NCBI GenBank assembly: GCA_029252195.1
Contig: JAQXBV010000052.1
Span: 1 to 46,578, forward strand
Direction: 5' to 3'
Length of the DNA: 46,578 nucleotides
Origin: Yoonia sp.
GTDB taxonomy: Bacteria > Pseudomonadota > Alphaproteobacteria > Rhodobacterales > Rhodobacteraceae
Part shown: piece after piece, positions 16,371 through 25,680 of the stretch
Numbering within the stretch: position 1 is the stretch's first letter
Layout of the letters: every line of letters starts with the position of its first letter
Position numbers and translations under genes: made by a program
The notes under the pieces: generated by a model
What the model saw: the letters and a program-made list of their open reading frames with translations, nothing else
Database searches by the model: none
Told to the model about the DNA's origin: nothing

Positions 16371-18194
16371 ATGCGCAGATTAGCCACGACCGACGAAAAC
16401 TTGAATGATGCGCGTGTGCAGGGCTGGAGCGTCATCCGTGCCGTTCTGCCTTACCTTTGGCCAGAAGGGGATACGGGCGTCAAAGTCCGCGTCGTGACCT
16501 CGCTTTTGGCTTTGTTCCTGTCGCAGATCATCGCTGTCATCACACCGCAGTTTTTCAGCCAAGCGGTTGACGCACTGGCCCCCGAAGAGCCGACCGCCGC
16601 GACCTATCTCGGGCTTGGCGCAGTGGGCTTGGTGCTGGCTTACGGGCTTGCGCGGGTCATTTCGGTGGGCTTGCAGCAATTGCGCGATGTGATTTTCACG
16701 ACTGTCGGGCAGGGCGCGTTGCGCTCGCTGGCGCTTGAGACCTTCACCCACATTCACCGCCTGTCGATGCGCTATCACATCACCCGCAAAACCGGCGGTC
16801 TGAGCCGCATCATCGAGCGCGGTGTGAAGGGCGTCGAGTTTTTGCTCCGCTTCTTGCTGTTCTCGGTCGGCCCTTTGATCGTGCAATTGCTTTTGATTGC
16901 GGGCGTTTTGTTTTTTACCTTTGATGTCTGGTATCTGATCGTGGTTGTGGTCACGATCGGGCTTTATGTCTGGTTCACGTTCACTGTGACCGAGTGGCGG
17001 GTGAAGATCCGCAAAGAGATGAACGACCAAGACACCGACGCCAACCAAAAGGCGATTGATAGTCTGCTCAATTTTGAGACGGTCAAGTATTTTGGCGCCG
17101 AAAAGTGGGAAGCAGACCGCTATGACCGCGCGATGCAAAACTATATGAAGGCGGCGATCAAGACCAACTATAGCCTTGCTTTCCTCAATTTTGGCCAAGC
17201 ATTGATCATCACGGCAGGCCTTGCGGGTGTGATGGTGATGGCCGCGATCGGGGTGCAGAATGGCACGCTGACAGTCGGTGATTTTGTGCTTGTGAACGCC
17301 TATATGATCCAGATCACGATGCCGCTTAACTTCCTTGGCACCGTCTACCGCGAGATCCGGCAGGCCCTGATTGATATGGGCGGCATGTTCGATTTGTTGC
17401 ATCAGCCTGCCGAAGTTCTTGATAAAGAGGGCGCGCAGGTTCTGAAGGTGCAAGGCGGCGAAGTTGTCCTCGACGACGTGTACTTTGGCTATGACAAAGA
17501 GCGCGGGATCCTGAAAGGCGTTAGCCTGACCGTCAAACCGGGTCAGACGGTTGCAATCGTCGGCTCCTCCGGCTCTGGTAAATCCACCATCGGCAGGCTC
17601 TTGTTCCGCTTTTACGATGTGGTCGAGGGCGCGATGCGGATCGATGGGCAAGACTTGCGCGATGTGACCCAAGAAAGCCTGCATGCGCAGGTCGGTGTCG
17701 TGCCGCAGGATACGGTGCTGTTCAATGACACCGTCCACTACAATATTGCTTACGGGCGCCCTTCGGCCTCTGAGAATGAAATTATCGCCGCCGCGAAAGC
17801 TGCGAAAATCCATGACTTTATCGTGAGCTTGCCGGATGGCTATGCAACCACGGTGGGCGAGCGTGGCCTGAAACTGTCGGGCGGTGAAAAGCAACGGGTC
17901 GGCATTGCGCGCACTTTGCTGAAAAATCCGCCGATCCTGCTGTTGGACGAGGCGACCTCTGCACTCGACACCGAAACAGAGATGGAGATTCAGGCCGAGT
18001 TGAAGGCAATGTCACAGGGGCGCACGGTGATCACCATCGCGCACCGCCTGTCCACAATTGCCGATGCGGATCTGATTGTTGTGCTGGAGGACGGCAAGGT
18101 CGTCGAGCAGGGCACACATGATGCTTTGCTGGCCGCCGAGGGCCGTTACGCGCAACTTTGGAACCGGCAGGTCGAGGAAGAGCCTGCGGCGTGA
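16371..18194 (+). CDS. Atm1-type ABC exporter (fused permease-ATPase)
   Basis: 607-residue half-transporter of the ABCB7/Atm1/HMT1 group, exporting glutathione-linked or sulfur-containing compounds; bacterial relatives (NaAtm1) handle glutathione-metal conjugates. The membrane domain is at about 40-330 with six helices, carrying the conserved MRYHITRKTGGLSRIIERG and DSLLNFETVKYFGAE motifs of this family. The ATPase domain has Walker A GSSGSGKST, signature LSGGEKQRVGIART, Walker B ILLLDEATSALD and the H-loop in ITIAHRLST. Both Atm1-specific motifs make the assignment firm. It is transcribed alone. Confidence 0.93.
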   Translation: MRRLATTDENLNDARVQGWSVIRAVLPYLWPEGDTGVKVRVVTSLLALFLSQIIAVITPQFFSQAVDALAPEEPTAATYLGLGAVGLVLAYGLARVISVGLQQLRDVIFTTVGQGALRSLALETFTHIHRLSMRYHITRKTGGLSRIIERGVKGVEFLLRFLLFSVGPLIVQLLLIAGVLFFTFDVWYLIVVVVTIGLYVWFTFTVTEWRVKIRKEMNDQDTDANQKAIDSLLNFETVKYFGAEKWEADRYDRAMQNYMKAAIKTNYSLAFLNFGQALIITAGLAGVMVMAAIGVQNGTLTVGDFVLVNAYMIQITMPLNFLGTVYREIRQALIDMGGMFDLLHQPAEVLDKEGAQVLKVQGGEVVLDDVYFGYDKERGILKGVSLTVKPGQTVAIVGSSGSGKSTIGRLLFRFYDVVEGAMRIDGQDLRDVTQESLHAQVGVVPQDTVLFNDTVHYNIAYGRPSASENEIIAAAKAAKIHDFIVSLPDGYATTVGERGLKLSGGEKQRVGIARTLLKNPPILLLDEATSALDTETEMEIQAELKAMSQGRTVITIAHRLSTIADADLIVVLEDGKVVEQGTHDALLAAEGRYAQLWNRQVEEEPAA

Positions 18195-18279
18195 TTGCGC
18201 GAACGGGCGCTTGGCGCGCATCATCCCCAAGAAAAGAGCGGTCATTCAGTGGCTATCCGCGCATATGTCTTGGCGGGTC

Positions 18280-18309
18280 TTGGCAATCGGGGGCGCTTCA
18301 CGATATGAA
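18280..18309 (+). promoter_or_regulatory. candidate promoter for the yfgM-bamB-der operon
   Basis: TTGGCA (18280-18285), an 18-base spacer and TATGAA (18304-18309). It lies in the 159-base gap before the GTG start of the TPR gene. Confidence 0.5.
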
Positions 18310-18353
18310 CGGCCATAGACCTGCGGGATTGACCGCGATCAAGGGGGCGAGAC

Positions 18354-19013
18354 GTGAGCGATTCAGACAGCTTTATCAATGAAGTCAGCGAAGAAGTGCG
18401 TCGCGACCAGCTTTTCGGCTATATCCGCAAATACGGGTGGATTGCGGTGGCGGTCGTTGCGCTGATTGTCGGCGGAGCGGCCTATAATGAATATAGCAAG
18501 GCACAGACCCAAGCGGCGGCAGAGGCCGCAGGCGATGCGATGCTGGCCGCTTTGGCAGAAAACGAGACCGAGGCCCGTTCTGCGGCCCTTTCTGCCATCG
18601 AGACCCAAGGTCCCGCTGCGGCGGTGACCGCTTTGCTGACAGCTGCGACCCAACAAGAAGCAGGGCAAATTTCAGAGGCGCGCGCGACGCTCGCTGATTT
18701 GGCTGCGAACGCAGATGTACCTGCGATTTATCGCGATTTGGCGGCGTTTAAGGCGGCACTTTTGCCATCAGATGACGCTGCCGTGCGCAAATCCGCGCTT
18801 GAGGCTTTGGCCCAACCAGGCGCGCCCTTTGCTCTTTTGGCGCAAGAGCAACTTGGCTTGATGCAGGCAGAGGCGGGCGACAAAGAGGGTGCAATCGCGA
18901 CGATGAAAGCGATCTCGGACGACGCAGGGGCGACACGGGGCTTGCGCGAGCGGGCGCAAACACTGATTGTTGCACTTGGCGGCACGCTTGATGCCGCGGT
19001 GACGACAGAATAA
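18354..19013 (+). CDS. YfgM-like membrane-anchored TPR protein
   Basis: 219-residue protein with a short cytosolic tail, one membrane helix (IRKYGWIAVAVVALIVGGAAY, about 24-44) and an Ala-rich helical periplasmic domain with TPR-like repeats. The family (TPR_21/YfgM) interacts with the SecYEG/PpiD translocon side in E. coli. The start is GTG 18354 with AGGGGGCGAGA upstream. The order yfgM-bamB-der is conserved in many proteobacteria, which supports the call despite weak sequence motifs. Confidence 0.85.
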   Translation: MSDSDSFINEVSEEVRRDQLFGYIRKYGWIAVAVVALIVGGAAYNEYSKAQTQAAAEAAGDAMLAALAENETEARSAALSAIETQGPAAAVTALLTAATQQEAGQISEARATLADLAANADVPAIYRDLAAFKAALLPSDDAAVRKSALEALAQPGAPFALLAQEQLGLMQAEAGDKEGAIATMKAISDDAGATRGLRERAQTLIVALGGTLDAAVTTE

Positions 19014-19032
19014 TCCGCAAGGGAATCCGACC

Positions 19033-20328
19033 GTGACAACAAAGACAGCCCTCGTTGTAGGCCTTTTGGTCGCTTTGACCGCAAGCTGTGGCGAAACCGA
19101 TCTGATCCTTCCCGGAGAACGCTCGGGCATTCGCGAAACAGAAGCCTTTGTGAATCAGGCTGGACCAGTGAATTTCGCGTCCGCGCGGGTCAATGCCGAT
19201 TGGACCCATCGCAATGGCGGGCCGGATCACCAAATTACGCATCCTGCGCTTGGCGCGACCCTGACCCAAATTTTTGCGGTCAATATCGGGGCAGGTGACA
19301 GCAACCGCGCGCGCATCGCCGCAGAGCCGGTTGTGGCTGGCGGCGTGATCTATGCCATGGACGCGGGCTCGCGTGTGACAGCCGTCTCCGCTTCGGGGGC
19401 GACGCTGTGGTCCAAGGACCTGACGCCAAGCCGTGACAATGCCAGCGACGCGTCTGGTGGCGGTGTTTCGGTTGCAAACGGGCGGGTCTATGTGACCACT
19501 GGCTTTGGCGAGTTGACAGCCTTTGACGTGGCAACGGGCGGCGAGATTTGGACGCAAGACCTGAATGCGCCCGGCACCGCCGCGCCAACCATTTTCGGAG
19601 ACCTCGTCTATGTCGTGGCACGCAATAGCGCGGCTTGGGCGCTAGATGTCTCGACAGGGCGCATCGTGTGGCAAATGAGTGGCACGCCCACCGTGGCCAA
19701 CTTTGGCGGTGGTGCGGGTGTGGCCGCAAACGCGGAGATCGCAATTGTGCCGTTCCCATCGGGCGAGGTCGTCGGGGGCTTTCCGCAAGGGGGTATCCGC
19801 CGCTGGTCCACAGTGATCTCTGGCGACAGGCTGGGCCGTGCCTCATCGGCAATCAACGATATTGCGGGCGATCCCGTGATTTCTGGCGACCGCGTCTATG
19901 TGGGTAATTTCGGCGGGCAGCTCGCGGCCCTCGATCTCTTTAGTGGCGAGCGGATTTGGTCTGCCGCCGAAGGCACGCTGGGTCCGGTATGGCCTGCGGG
20001 TAATGCCGTTTTCCTTGTGAACGATCTTAATGAACTGGTCCGACTTGATGCCGCGACTGGCGCCCCTGTTTGGCGTGTCTCACTGCCGACACAAGACCAA
20101 AGCGGCAGCCGCCGCCAAAAGCCGATTGCCGCGCATTACGGGCCGATCCTTGCGGGTGGGCGGCTTATTGTGGCCTCCTCGGAAGGCAATATGCGCTTCT
20201 TTGATCCGTCCTCTGGCGCGCTGGTTGGAATGGTGCCTGTTTCGAGCGGCGCAGCCTCAAGCCCTGTTGTTGCGGGTGGCACACTCTACGTCATCTCCAA
20301 AGAAGGCCAACTGCTGGCTTTCCGTTAG
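19033..20328 (+). CDS. bamB: outer membrane assembly lipoprotein BamB-like (PQQ-type beta-propeller)
   Basis: 431-residue lipoprotein, probably the BamB component of the beta-barrel assembly machine. Start GTG 19033; signal peptide ends in the lipobox LTASC. The mature protein is an eight-bladed PQQ-like propeller: repeated strands of the form GVIYAMDAGSRVTAV, RVYVTTGFGELTAFD, LVYVVARNSAAWALD, RVYVGNFGGQLAALD. It lies between a yfgM-like gene and der, the usual bamB neighbourhood. Confidence 0.9.
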   Translation: MTTKTALVVGLLVALTASCGETDLILPGERSGIRETEAFVNQAGPVNFASARVNADWTHRNGGPDHQITHPALGATLTQIFAVNIGAGDSNRARIAAEPVVAGGVIYAMDAGSRVTAVSASGATLWSKDLTPSRDNASDASGGGVSVANGRVYVTTGFGELTAFDVATGGEIWTQDLNAPGTAAPTIFGDLVYVVARNSAAWALDVSTGRIVWQMSGTPTVANFGGGAGVAANAEIAIVPFPSGEVVGGFPQGGIRRWSTVISGDRLGRASSAINDIAGDPVISGDRVYVGNFGGQLAALDLFSGERIWSAAEGTLGPVWPAGNAVFLVNDLNELVRLDAATGAPVWRVSLPTQDQSGSRRQKPIAAHYGPILAGGRLIVASSEGNMRFFDPSSGALVGMVPVSSGAASSPVVAGGTLYVISKEGQLLAFR

Positions 20329-20378
20329 GCCCGAATTGGTGTAACGGCTGGCGATGAACCCGTCAGGAGCCTGAACAA

Positions 20379-21833
20379 ATGTCTTTTACCCTTGCCGTCG
20401 TGGGCCGTCCGAATGTCGGAAAATCCACACTTTTCAACCGCTTGGTTGGCAAGAAGCTGGCGCTTGTCGATGACCAGCCCGGGGTTACCCGTGATTTGCG
20501 CGAGGGTGCCGCCCGACTTGGTGACCTGCGATTCACCGTAATCGACAGTGCAGGGTTAGAAGATGCGACCGACGACAGCCTTCAGGGGCGCATGCGCCGC
20601 CTGACTGAGCGCGCCGTTGAGATGGCCGATGTCTGCCTGTTTATGATCGACGCCCGCGTCGGTGTGACCCCGACCGATCAGGTCTTTGCCGACATCCTGC
20701 GCAAGAAAAACGCGAACGTGATTATCGCGGCGAATAAATCTGAAGGTCGGGCAGGCGAGGCGGGCTATTTGGAGGCCTTCTCCCTTGGTCTGGGCGAGCC
20801 TGTGCGCCTTTCGGCCGAACACGGCGAGGGCATGGACGAGCTTTACCACTTGCTGATGCCGCTGGCCGACGCTTTCGAGGAACGCGCCAAGGCAGACGCC
20901 CCTGAAACAGATGTGGACGTAGACGAGGACGACGAGGATGCGCCGCGCGTTCCCACGAAAGAGAAGCCGCTGCAAATCGCCGTTTGCGGGCGCCCGAACG
21001 CGGGCAAATCCACGCTGATCAATAAGATCATCGGTGAAGAGCGCCTGCTCACTGGCCCTGAGGCGGGCATTACCCGTGACGCGATTTCCGTCCAAAAGGA
21101 CTGGGAAGGCGTGCCAATGCGGATCTTTGATACCGCAGGGATGCGGCGCAAGGCCAAGATCCACGAGAAGCTGGAAAAGCTTTCGGTCTCTGACGGTCTG
21201 CGCGCTGTCAAGTTTGCCGAAGTTGTTGTGATTCTGCTCGACGTCGAAATTCCCTTTGAACAGCAAGACCTGCGCCTCGCTGATCTGGCCGAGCGTGAAG
21301 GCCGTGCCGTGGTCATCGCCGTGAACAAATGGGACGTTGAGACCGAGAAGCAGGAAAAGCTGAAAGAACTCAAAGAAGAGTTCGCGCGCCTGTTGCCACA
21401 ACTGAAGGGCGCGCCATTGGTCACAGTTTCTGCGAAAACAGGCAAGGGGCTTGATCGTTTGCAAGAGGCGATCATGAAGGCTCATGAGGTATGGAACCGT
21501 CGGATCACTACGGCCCAGCTCAACCGCTGGCTCACGGGGATGCTAGAGCAGCACCCGCCGCCCGCACCGGGTGGCCGTCGGATCAAAATGCGTTACGTGA
21601 CCCAAGTCAAAACACGGCCTCCCGGCTTTGTTGTGATGTCGTCGTTTCCTGATCTCGTGCCAGCAAGCTATACCCGCTATCTGGTCAATGGCCTGCGCGA
21701 GGACTTCGACATGCCCGGCACGCCGATCCGCCTGACGTTGCGAGATCAGGGGGATAAGAACCCCTATAAAGACAAGAAGAAAAAGCAGACGGGCCGTCTG
21801 TCAAAGCACATGAAAAAGCCAAGCGGCGATTGA
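20379..21833 (+). CDS. der: ribosome biogenesis GTPase Der (EngA)
   Basis: 484-residue essential GTPase for 50S subunit maturation. Two tandem G domains are visible: GRPNVGKST (G1), DSAG and NKSE in the first; [19 protein letters not shown] and NKWD in the second, separated by an acidic linker rich in Asp/Glu (about 171-192). A C-terminal KH-like domain ([38 protein letters not shown]) and a Lys-rich tail follow. The start ATG 20379 is preceded by GGAG. It ends 3 bases before the convergent TspO-like gene. Confidence 0.96.
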   Translation: MSFTLAVVGRPNVGKSTLFNRLVGKKLALVDDQPGVTRDLREGAARLGDLRFTVIDSAGLEDATDDSLQGRMRRLTERAVEMADVCLFMIDARVGVTPTDQVFADILRKKNANVIIAANKSEGRAGEAGYLEAFSLGLGEPVRLSAEHGEGMDELYHLLMPLADAFEERAKADAPETDVDVDEDDEDAPRVPTKEKPLQIAVCGRPNAGKSTLINKIIGEERLLTGPEAGITRDAISVQKDWEGVPMRIFDTAGMRRKAKIHEKLEKLSVSDGLRAVKFAEVVVILLDVEIPFEQQDLRLADLAEREGRAVVIAVNKWDVETEKQEKLKELKEEFARLLPQLKGAPLVTVSAKTGKGLDRLQEAIMKAHEVWNRRITTAQLNRWLTGMLEQHPPPAPGGRRIKMRYVTQVKTRPPGFVVMSSFPDLVPASYTRYLVNGLREDFDMPGTPIRLTLRDQGDKNPYKDKKKKQTGRLSKHMKKPSGD

Positions 21834-21836
21834 TCT

Positions 21837-22544
21837 TTAGGCGGGGCTGCGGAATTTCCACGTAGCCCCAGCCACCACGACGATGCCTGTTGCAGCGAGG
21901 ATCATCACGCCGACTGCGCCGCTCAAGTTAGCCACAATAATTCCGACCAATGCCCAGATGACAGTCAGCCCGTATTCGGGGGCGGATGGCTTGCGTGAAA
22001 TCACCGTCAAAGTTACGCCAAGCGCCAGTATGATTGCAAGGTAAGCCCAGCCAAGGCTGCCCAAAACGATCCCATAGCCCGCCGCCGTGCTGCCCAGAGA
22101 CACGAAGGATGCCGCTGTCAACCAGCCCGCGTAGATGCCAACAGGTGCGTGCAACCACCAGCGGTCAGTTTTCGGGGCGAGAATCAAGGCGACGATTGCC
22201 GCCGCCGCCATGACGAAAATTGTAATCGTCGCCCAAATGGCCGAGGCATTCGCAATTGTGAGCCACGGTGTGCCAACCGCAAGGCTGACCATGAGCGGCG
22301 CGCGTGCGCGGTCCCAGCCCGCATCATCGGCGCGCCTCCAGACGCCAAAGACCGCCGAGACGATCAGCCAGCCATAGATCAGCCCCCAAATCGCGAAGGC
22401 ATAGCCTGCGGGCTGCACAGGCGGGTCGATCTGCGGGATCGGCAGTTGGTCCGCCGTGAACCCCATGAACGGGTCCGTGAAGGCCGGAGAGACGACAAAT
22501 GTCGTGGTGAGGATCAGCGTCAGCCAGGCATAAATGTGTTGCAT
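21837..22544 (-). CDS. TspO/MBR-related membrane protein
   Basis: 235-residue integral membrane protein with six or seven hydrophobic helices. The block PPVQPAGYAFAIWGLIYGWLIV resembles the PPxWxFxxxWxxLY core of TspO/MBR proteins, and the protein is Trp-rich, but it is longer than the usual five-helix TspO (about 160 residues). Family members bind porphyrins or cholesterol, and in Rhodobacter TspO modulates pigment gene expression. Ligand and role here are unknown. Confidence 0.65.
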   Translation of the reverse strand: MQHIYAWLTLILTTTFVVSPAFTDPFMGFTADQLPIPQIDPPVQPAGYAFAIWGLIYGWLIVSAVFGVWRRADDAGWDRARAPLMVSLAVGTPWLTIANASAIWATITIFVMAAAAIVALILAPKTDRWWLHAPVGIYAGWLTAASFVSLGSTAAGYGIVLGSLGWAYLAIILALGVTLTVISRKPSAPEYGLTVIWALVGIIVANLSGAVGVMILAATGIVVVAGATWKFRSPA

Positions 22545-22653
22545 ATCATTGATACGCTCCAGTTGGCTGTGTGGTTCACCGCGTGGTCAGGAAAAGCATA
22601 CTTGACCCTAGGGCAGCAAATTGAGACCCTGAATCCATTTAAGGAACTATTTG

Positions 22654-23904
22654 ATGAAACGTATAGCGATTTTTATCGACGGCACATGGAACCGCCCAGA
22701 CGCCGCAAACCCGACAAATGTGGTGCGTCTTTCACGCTGTGTGCAGCATTTTGACCGGAAAACCGACACGCCGCAATTGGTGATCTATTCGCCGGGCGTT
22801 GGGTCCGGGCGTGGCAATACAGCATTCGGGCGCAAGCTTGATCGGGTCTTTGGCGGCTCCCTTGGCTGGGGCTTGCTTGATATCATTGAAGAAACCTACC
22901 GTAATCTGGTCTTTGCCTATGAACAGGGGGACGAGGTTTATATCTTTGGGTTTTCGCGAGGCGCTTTTGCCGCGCGCTCCTTGGCTGGGATGATCCGGTC
23001 GTGCGGGATTGCCCCGCGCAGTCATTTGGGCCGTATCCCCGAGGCCGTGGCGCGTTACGTCAGCCGCGCGCCCGAGACCAAGCCGGACCACCCGCAAAGC
23101 TTTGCGTTTCGCGCCGATTTCGCCCCTGATACGGCCACAAGTCAGGCCGAATACAATTGGCGCCGCAAGGTGGGGGACACAAATGCGATCCTTTTGACCC
23201 TGCCCTACGTCGGAGTTTGGGATACCGTCAGCGCGCTCGGTTTGCCCAGTTTTGTGCCGTGGGCGGATAAATTTAACGCCAAATACGAGTTTCACGATGC
23301 GGACTTGTCCTCCTCTGTGCTTTCGGCGCGTCATGCCGTGGCGCTTGACGAGCGGTGCAAGACCTTTCCGGCGCATCTGTGGTCGAACCTTGCAGAGCTG
23401 AACCGGCGCTATGACAGGGACGCAGGCCCGCAAGCCGCGCCCGCCTATTTGCAGCAATGGTTTGCGGGCACGCATGGCTCTGTGGGCGGCGGTGGCGCGC
23501 GGATCGGCTTGTCGTCGATCGCGATGCATTGGATCGCCATGGGCGCAGAGGACGCAGGGCTCGCGCTCAATTGGGAGGATTTCGACCGCCAAGCTCACCG
23601 GCTCAATTACAAGGCGCCAACCGTCAACAATTTCGGACCGGCGGGGCTTTCTGGTATGCTCTTGGGCGCTTTAAGCAAGGACCGTCAGGGGCCGCTGCAT
23701 AAAGATGATCTCTCGCTTGCGGCATTGGACCGTTTCCATAATGATTCAAGTTACAGGCCGCAGTCATTGCAGGGTGTTCTGCACGAGATCTATGGGCTTG
23801 ACGAGACAGCGTGGAAAGCGCTGCGCGCCCAGATGGTCACGCGGGACCGCGGAGCGACGCACGATCTGGACACGACATTGCGGCCCAGATCGCGCAGGGT
23901 TTAG
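22654..23904 (+). CDS. DUF2235 alpha/beta-hydrolase (Tle1-like phospholipase fold)
   Basis: 416-residue DUF2235 protein. Seen: the N-terminal FIDGTWN motif, [12 protein letters not shown], and the nucleophile elbow [11 protein letters not shown] with Ser101 in [16 protein letters not shown] and [10 protein letters not shown] supply the likely acid and His regions. Related proteins include type VI secretion phospholipase effectors (Tle1), but there is no VgrG, PAAR or immunity gene nearby and no signal peptide, so an intracellular hydrolase is equally possible. Start ATG 22654 with AAGGAA upstream; a TTG one codon earlier is unlikely. The stop overlaps the serS stop. Confidence 0.85.
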   Translation: MKRIAIFIDGTWNRPDAANPTNVVRLSRCVQHFDRKTDTPQLVIYSPGVGSGRGNTAFGRKLDRVFGGSLGWGLLDIIEETYRNLVFAYEQGDEVYIFGFSRGAFAARSLAGMIRSCGIAPRSHLGRIPEAVARYVSRAPETKPDHPQSFAFRADFAPDTATSQAEYNWRRKVGDTNAILLTLPYVGVWDTVSALGLPSFVPWADKFNAKYEFHDADLSSSVLSARHAVALDERCKTFPAHLWSNLAELNRRYDRDAGPQAAPAYLQQWFAGTHGSVGGGGARIGLSSIAMHWIAMGAEDAGLALNWEDFDRQAHRLNYKAPTVNNFGPAGLSGMLLGALSKDRQGPLHKDDLSLAALDRFHNDSSYRPQSLQGVLHEIYGLDETAWKALRAQMVTRDRGATHDLDTTLRPRSRRV

Positions 23905-25193
23905 ACGAGCGTGCCGTTGGCGTTGATCGTGGTTTTGCCGCGCAGGTAGGGGTGCAACACCTCTGGCAGCATTACAGATCCGTCCGCCTGCTGGCCATTC
24001 TCCAGCACCGCAATCAGGCAGCGCCCGACAGCAAGGCCAGAGCCGTTGAGCGTGTGCAGGAATTCGGGCTTTCCGCCTTCGGTGGGTTTGAACCGCGCGT
24101 TCATGCGGCGGGCCTGATAATCGCCACAGGTCGAAACCGATGAAATCTCGCGGTAGGCATTCTGGCCGGGCAGCCAGACTTCGATGTCATGGGTGCGCCG
24201 CGCGCCTGCGCCCATGTCGCCTGTGCAAAGCACGACCGTGCGGTAAGGCAAGCCCAACTTTTCCAAAATCCCTTCCGCACAAGCGGTCATGCGCAGATGC
24301 TCGGCGTCGGAATGATCGGGGTGACAGACGGTCACCATCTCGACCTTTTCGAACTGGTGCTGGCGCAACATGCCCGATGTGTCACGCCCCGCAGAGCCTG
24401 CCTCGGAGCGGAAGCACAGCGTATGCGCGGCAAAGCGGCGGGGCAGGTAGCTTTCCTCGACCGTCGCGTTATTGACGATATTGGTCAGTGTGACCTCGGC
24501 AGTGGGAATGAGCCACCAGCCGTCGGTTGTCTGATAGCTGTCTTCGCCGAATTTCGGCAATTGGCCGGTGCCATACATCATCTCTTCGCGCACCATCACA
24601 GGGGTGTTGGTCTCGATCAGGCCGTTTTCTTCGACATGGGTGTCGAGCATGAATTGGGCGAGCGCACGGTGCACACGGGCCACAGCGCCCGACAGCAGCA
24701 CAAAGCGGCTGCCAGAGAGTTTCGCCGCCGTCTCGAAATCCATGCCGGGCATGACAGATGGAATCTCGTAGTGTTCGACAGGCTGGAAGTCGAAGTTGCG
24801 CGGGCTGCCGTGTTTTTTGATCTCGAAGTTGTCATGCTCGTCCGCACCGTTGGGCACGTCGTCATGAGGCAGGTTCGGGATCGTCAGCAAAAGATCGTTA
24901 AGCGCCACATCTGCGGCCTTTGCCTCGTCGGTAAGAGCGGTGATCTCGGCCTTTTTGCTGGCCACAAGGGCGCGCTGGCGCTCGAATTCGGCCTCATTGC
25001 CGGATGCTTTGGCAGCGCCGACTTGTTTTGCGGCGGCATTGGCATCGGCTTGGGCCGTTTCGGCGGCCATAATTTTGGCACGACGCGCCTCGTCAAGCGC
25101 GAGAATCTGCGCGGACACAGGCGCAACCTTGCGACGGAACAGGGCCGCATCAAAAGCAGCAGGGTTGTCACGGATCATGCGAATATCAAGCAT
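23901..25193 (-). CDS. serS: seryl-tRNA synthetase
   Basis: 430-residue class II aminoacyl-tRNA synthetase charging tRNA-Ser (and tRNA-Sec where present). An N-terminal coiled-coil arm (about 28-105, Ala/Lys/Glu-rich) binds the tRNA long variable arm. Class II motifs follow: motif 2 [25 protein letters not shown] and motif 3 [19 protein letters not shown] start at ATG 25193 ([11 protein letters not shown], the universal serS N-terminus) with AAAGGA upstream; the in-frame ATG at 25235 adds an unrelated 14 residues. Confidence 0.96.
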   Translation of the reverse strand: MLDIRMIRDNPAAFDAALFRRKVAPVSAQILALDEARRAKIMAAETAQADANAAAKQVGAAKASGNEAEFERQRALVASKKAEITALTDEAKAADVALNDLLLTIPNLPHDDVPNGADEHDNFEIKKHGSPRNFDFQPVEHYEIPSVMPGMDFETAAKLSGSRFVLLSGAVARVHRALAQFMLDTHVEENGLIETNTPVMVREEMMYGTGQLPKFGEDSYQTTDGWWLIPTAEVTLTNIVNNATVEESYLPRRFAAHTLCFRSEAGSAGRDTSGMLRQHQFEKVEMVTVCHPDHSDAEHLRMTACAEGILEKLGLPYRTVVLCTGDMGAGARRTHDIEVWLPGQNAYREISSVSTCGDYQARRMNARFKPTEGGKPEFLHTLNGSGLAVGRCLIAVLENGQQADGSVMLPEVLHPYLRGKTTINANGTLV

Positions 25194-25369
25194 CAGGTTG
25201 GTCCTTTGGTTGGCAAATTCAGATCGTTTCCCCATATGCCGTAAACTAAGGCGGCTGTGAACCTCCCATTTACGGGGTATCGTGTTGCCATTCCACAGGT
25301 GCAGACATAATGTGCCGCGACTTTGGCGCTCATCTCGGGTGGCCGTAAACTGACTTTAAGGAGGCCGCT

Positions 25370-25654
25370 ATGCAGGGCATTCAATCTCTCGTCCCACTGA
25401 TCCTGATCTTCGGGATCATGTATTTCCTTTTGATCCGCCCGCAGCAGAAAAAGCTGAAAGAGCATCAACTGATGGTGCAGGCGCTGCGCCGTGGCGACCA
25501 GATCATCACGCAAGGCGGGATCATGGGCAAAGTGACCAAGGTCAAAGACGACAGCAACGAGGTTGAAGTTGAAATCGCAGCTGGCGTGAATGTGCGCGTT
25601 GTGCGCGCAACCATCGCGACGGTCGTGAACAAGACCGAGCCTGCGAAGTCTTAA
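25370..25654 (+). CDS. yajC: preprotein translocase subunit YajC
   Basis: 94-residue YajC, a single-span partner of SecDF. One membrane helix (SLVPLILIFGIMYFLLI) is followed by RPQQKKLKEHQ and GDQIITQGGIMGKVTKV, both family signatures. A strong ribosome-binding site AAGGAGG is at 25358-25364. It is the first gene of a long plus-strand operon with secD and secF. A possible promoter upstream combines TTGCCA (25285-25290) with CATAAT (25306-25311), but the 15-base spacing is short. Confidence 0.94.
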   Translation: MQGIQSLVPLILIFGIMYFLLIRPQQKKLKEHQLMVQALRRGDQIITQGGIMGKVTKVKDDSNEVEVEIAAGVNVRVVRATIATVVNKTEPAKS

Positions 25655-25680
25655 TTTTCGCCAAAGAGGCGCGTTACGTT

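Noticed and set aside
16380-17894. 504-codon minus-strand frame opposite the Atm1-type exporter
   Set aside because: Mirrors the codon bias of the real gene and has no ribosome-binding site or domain.
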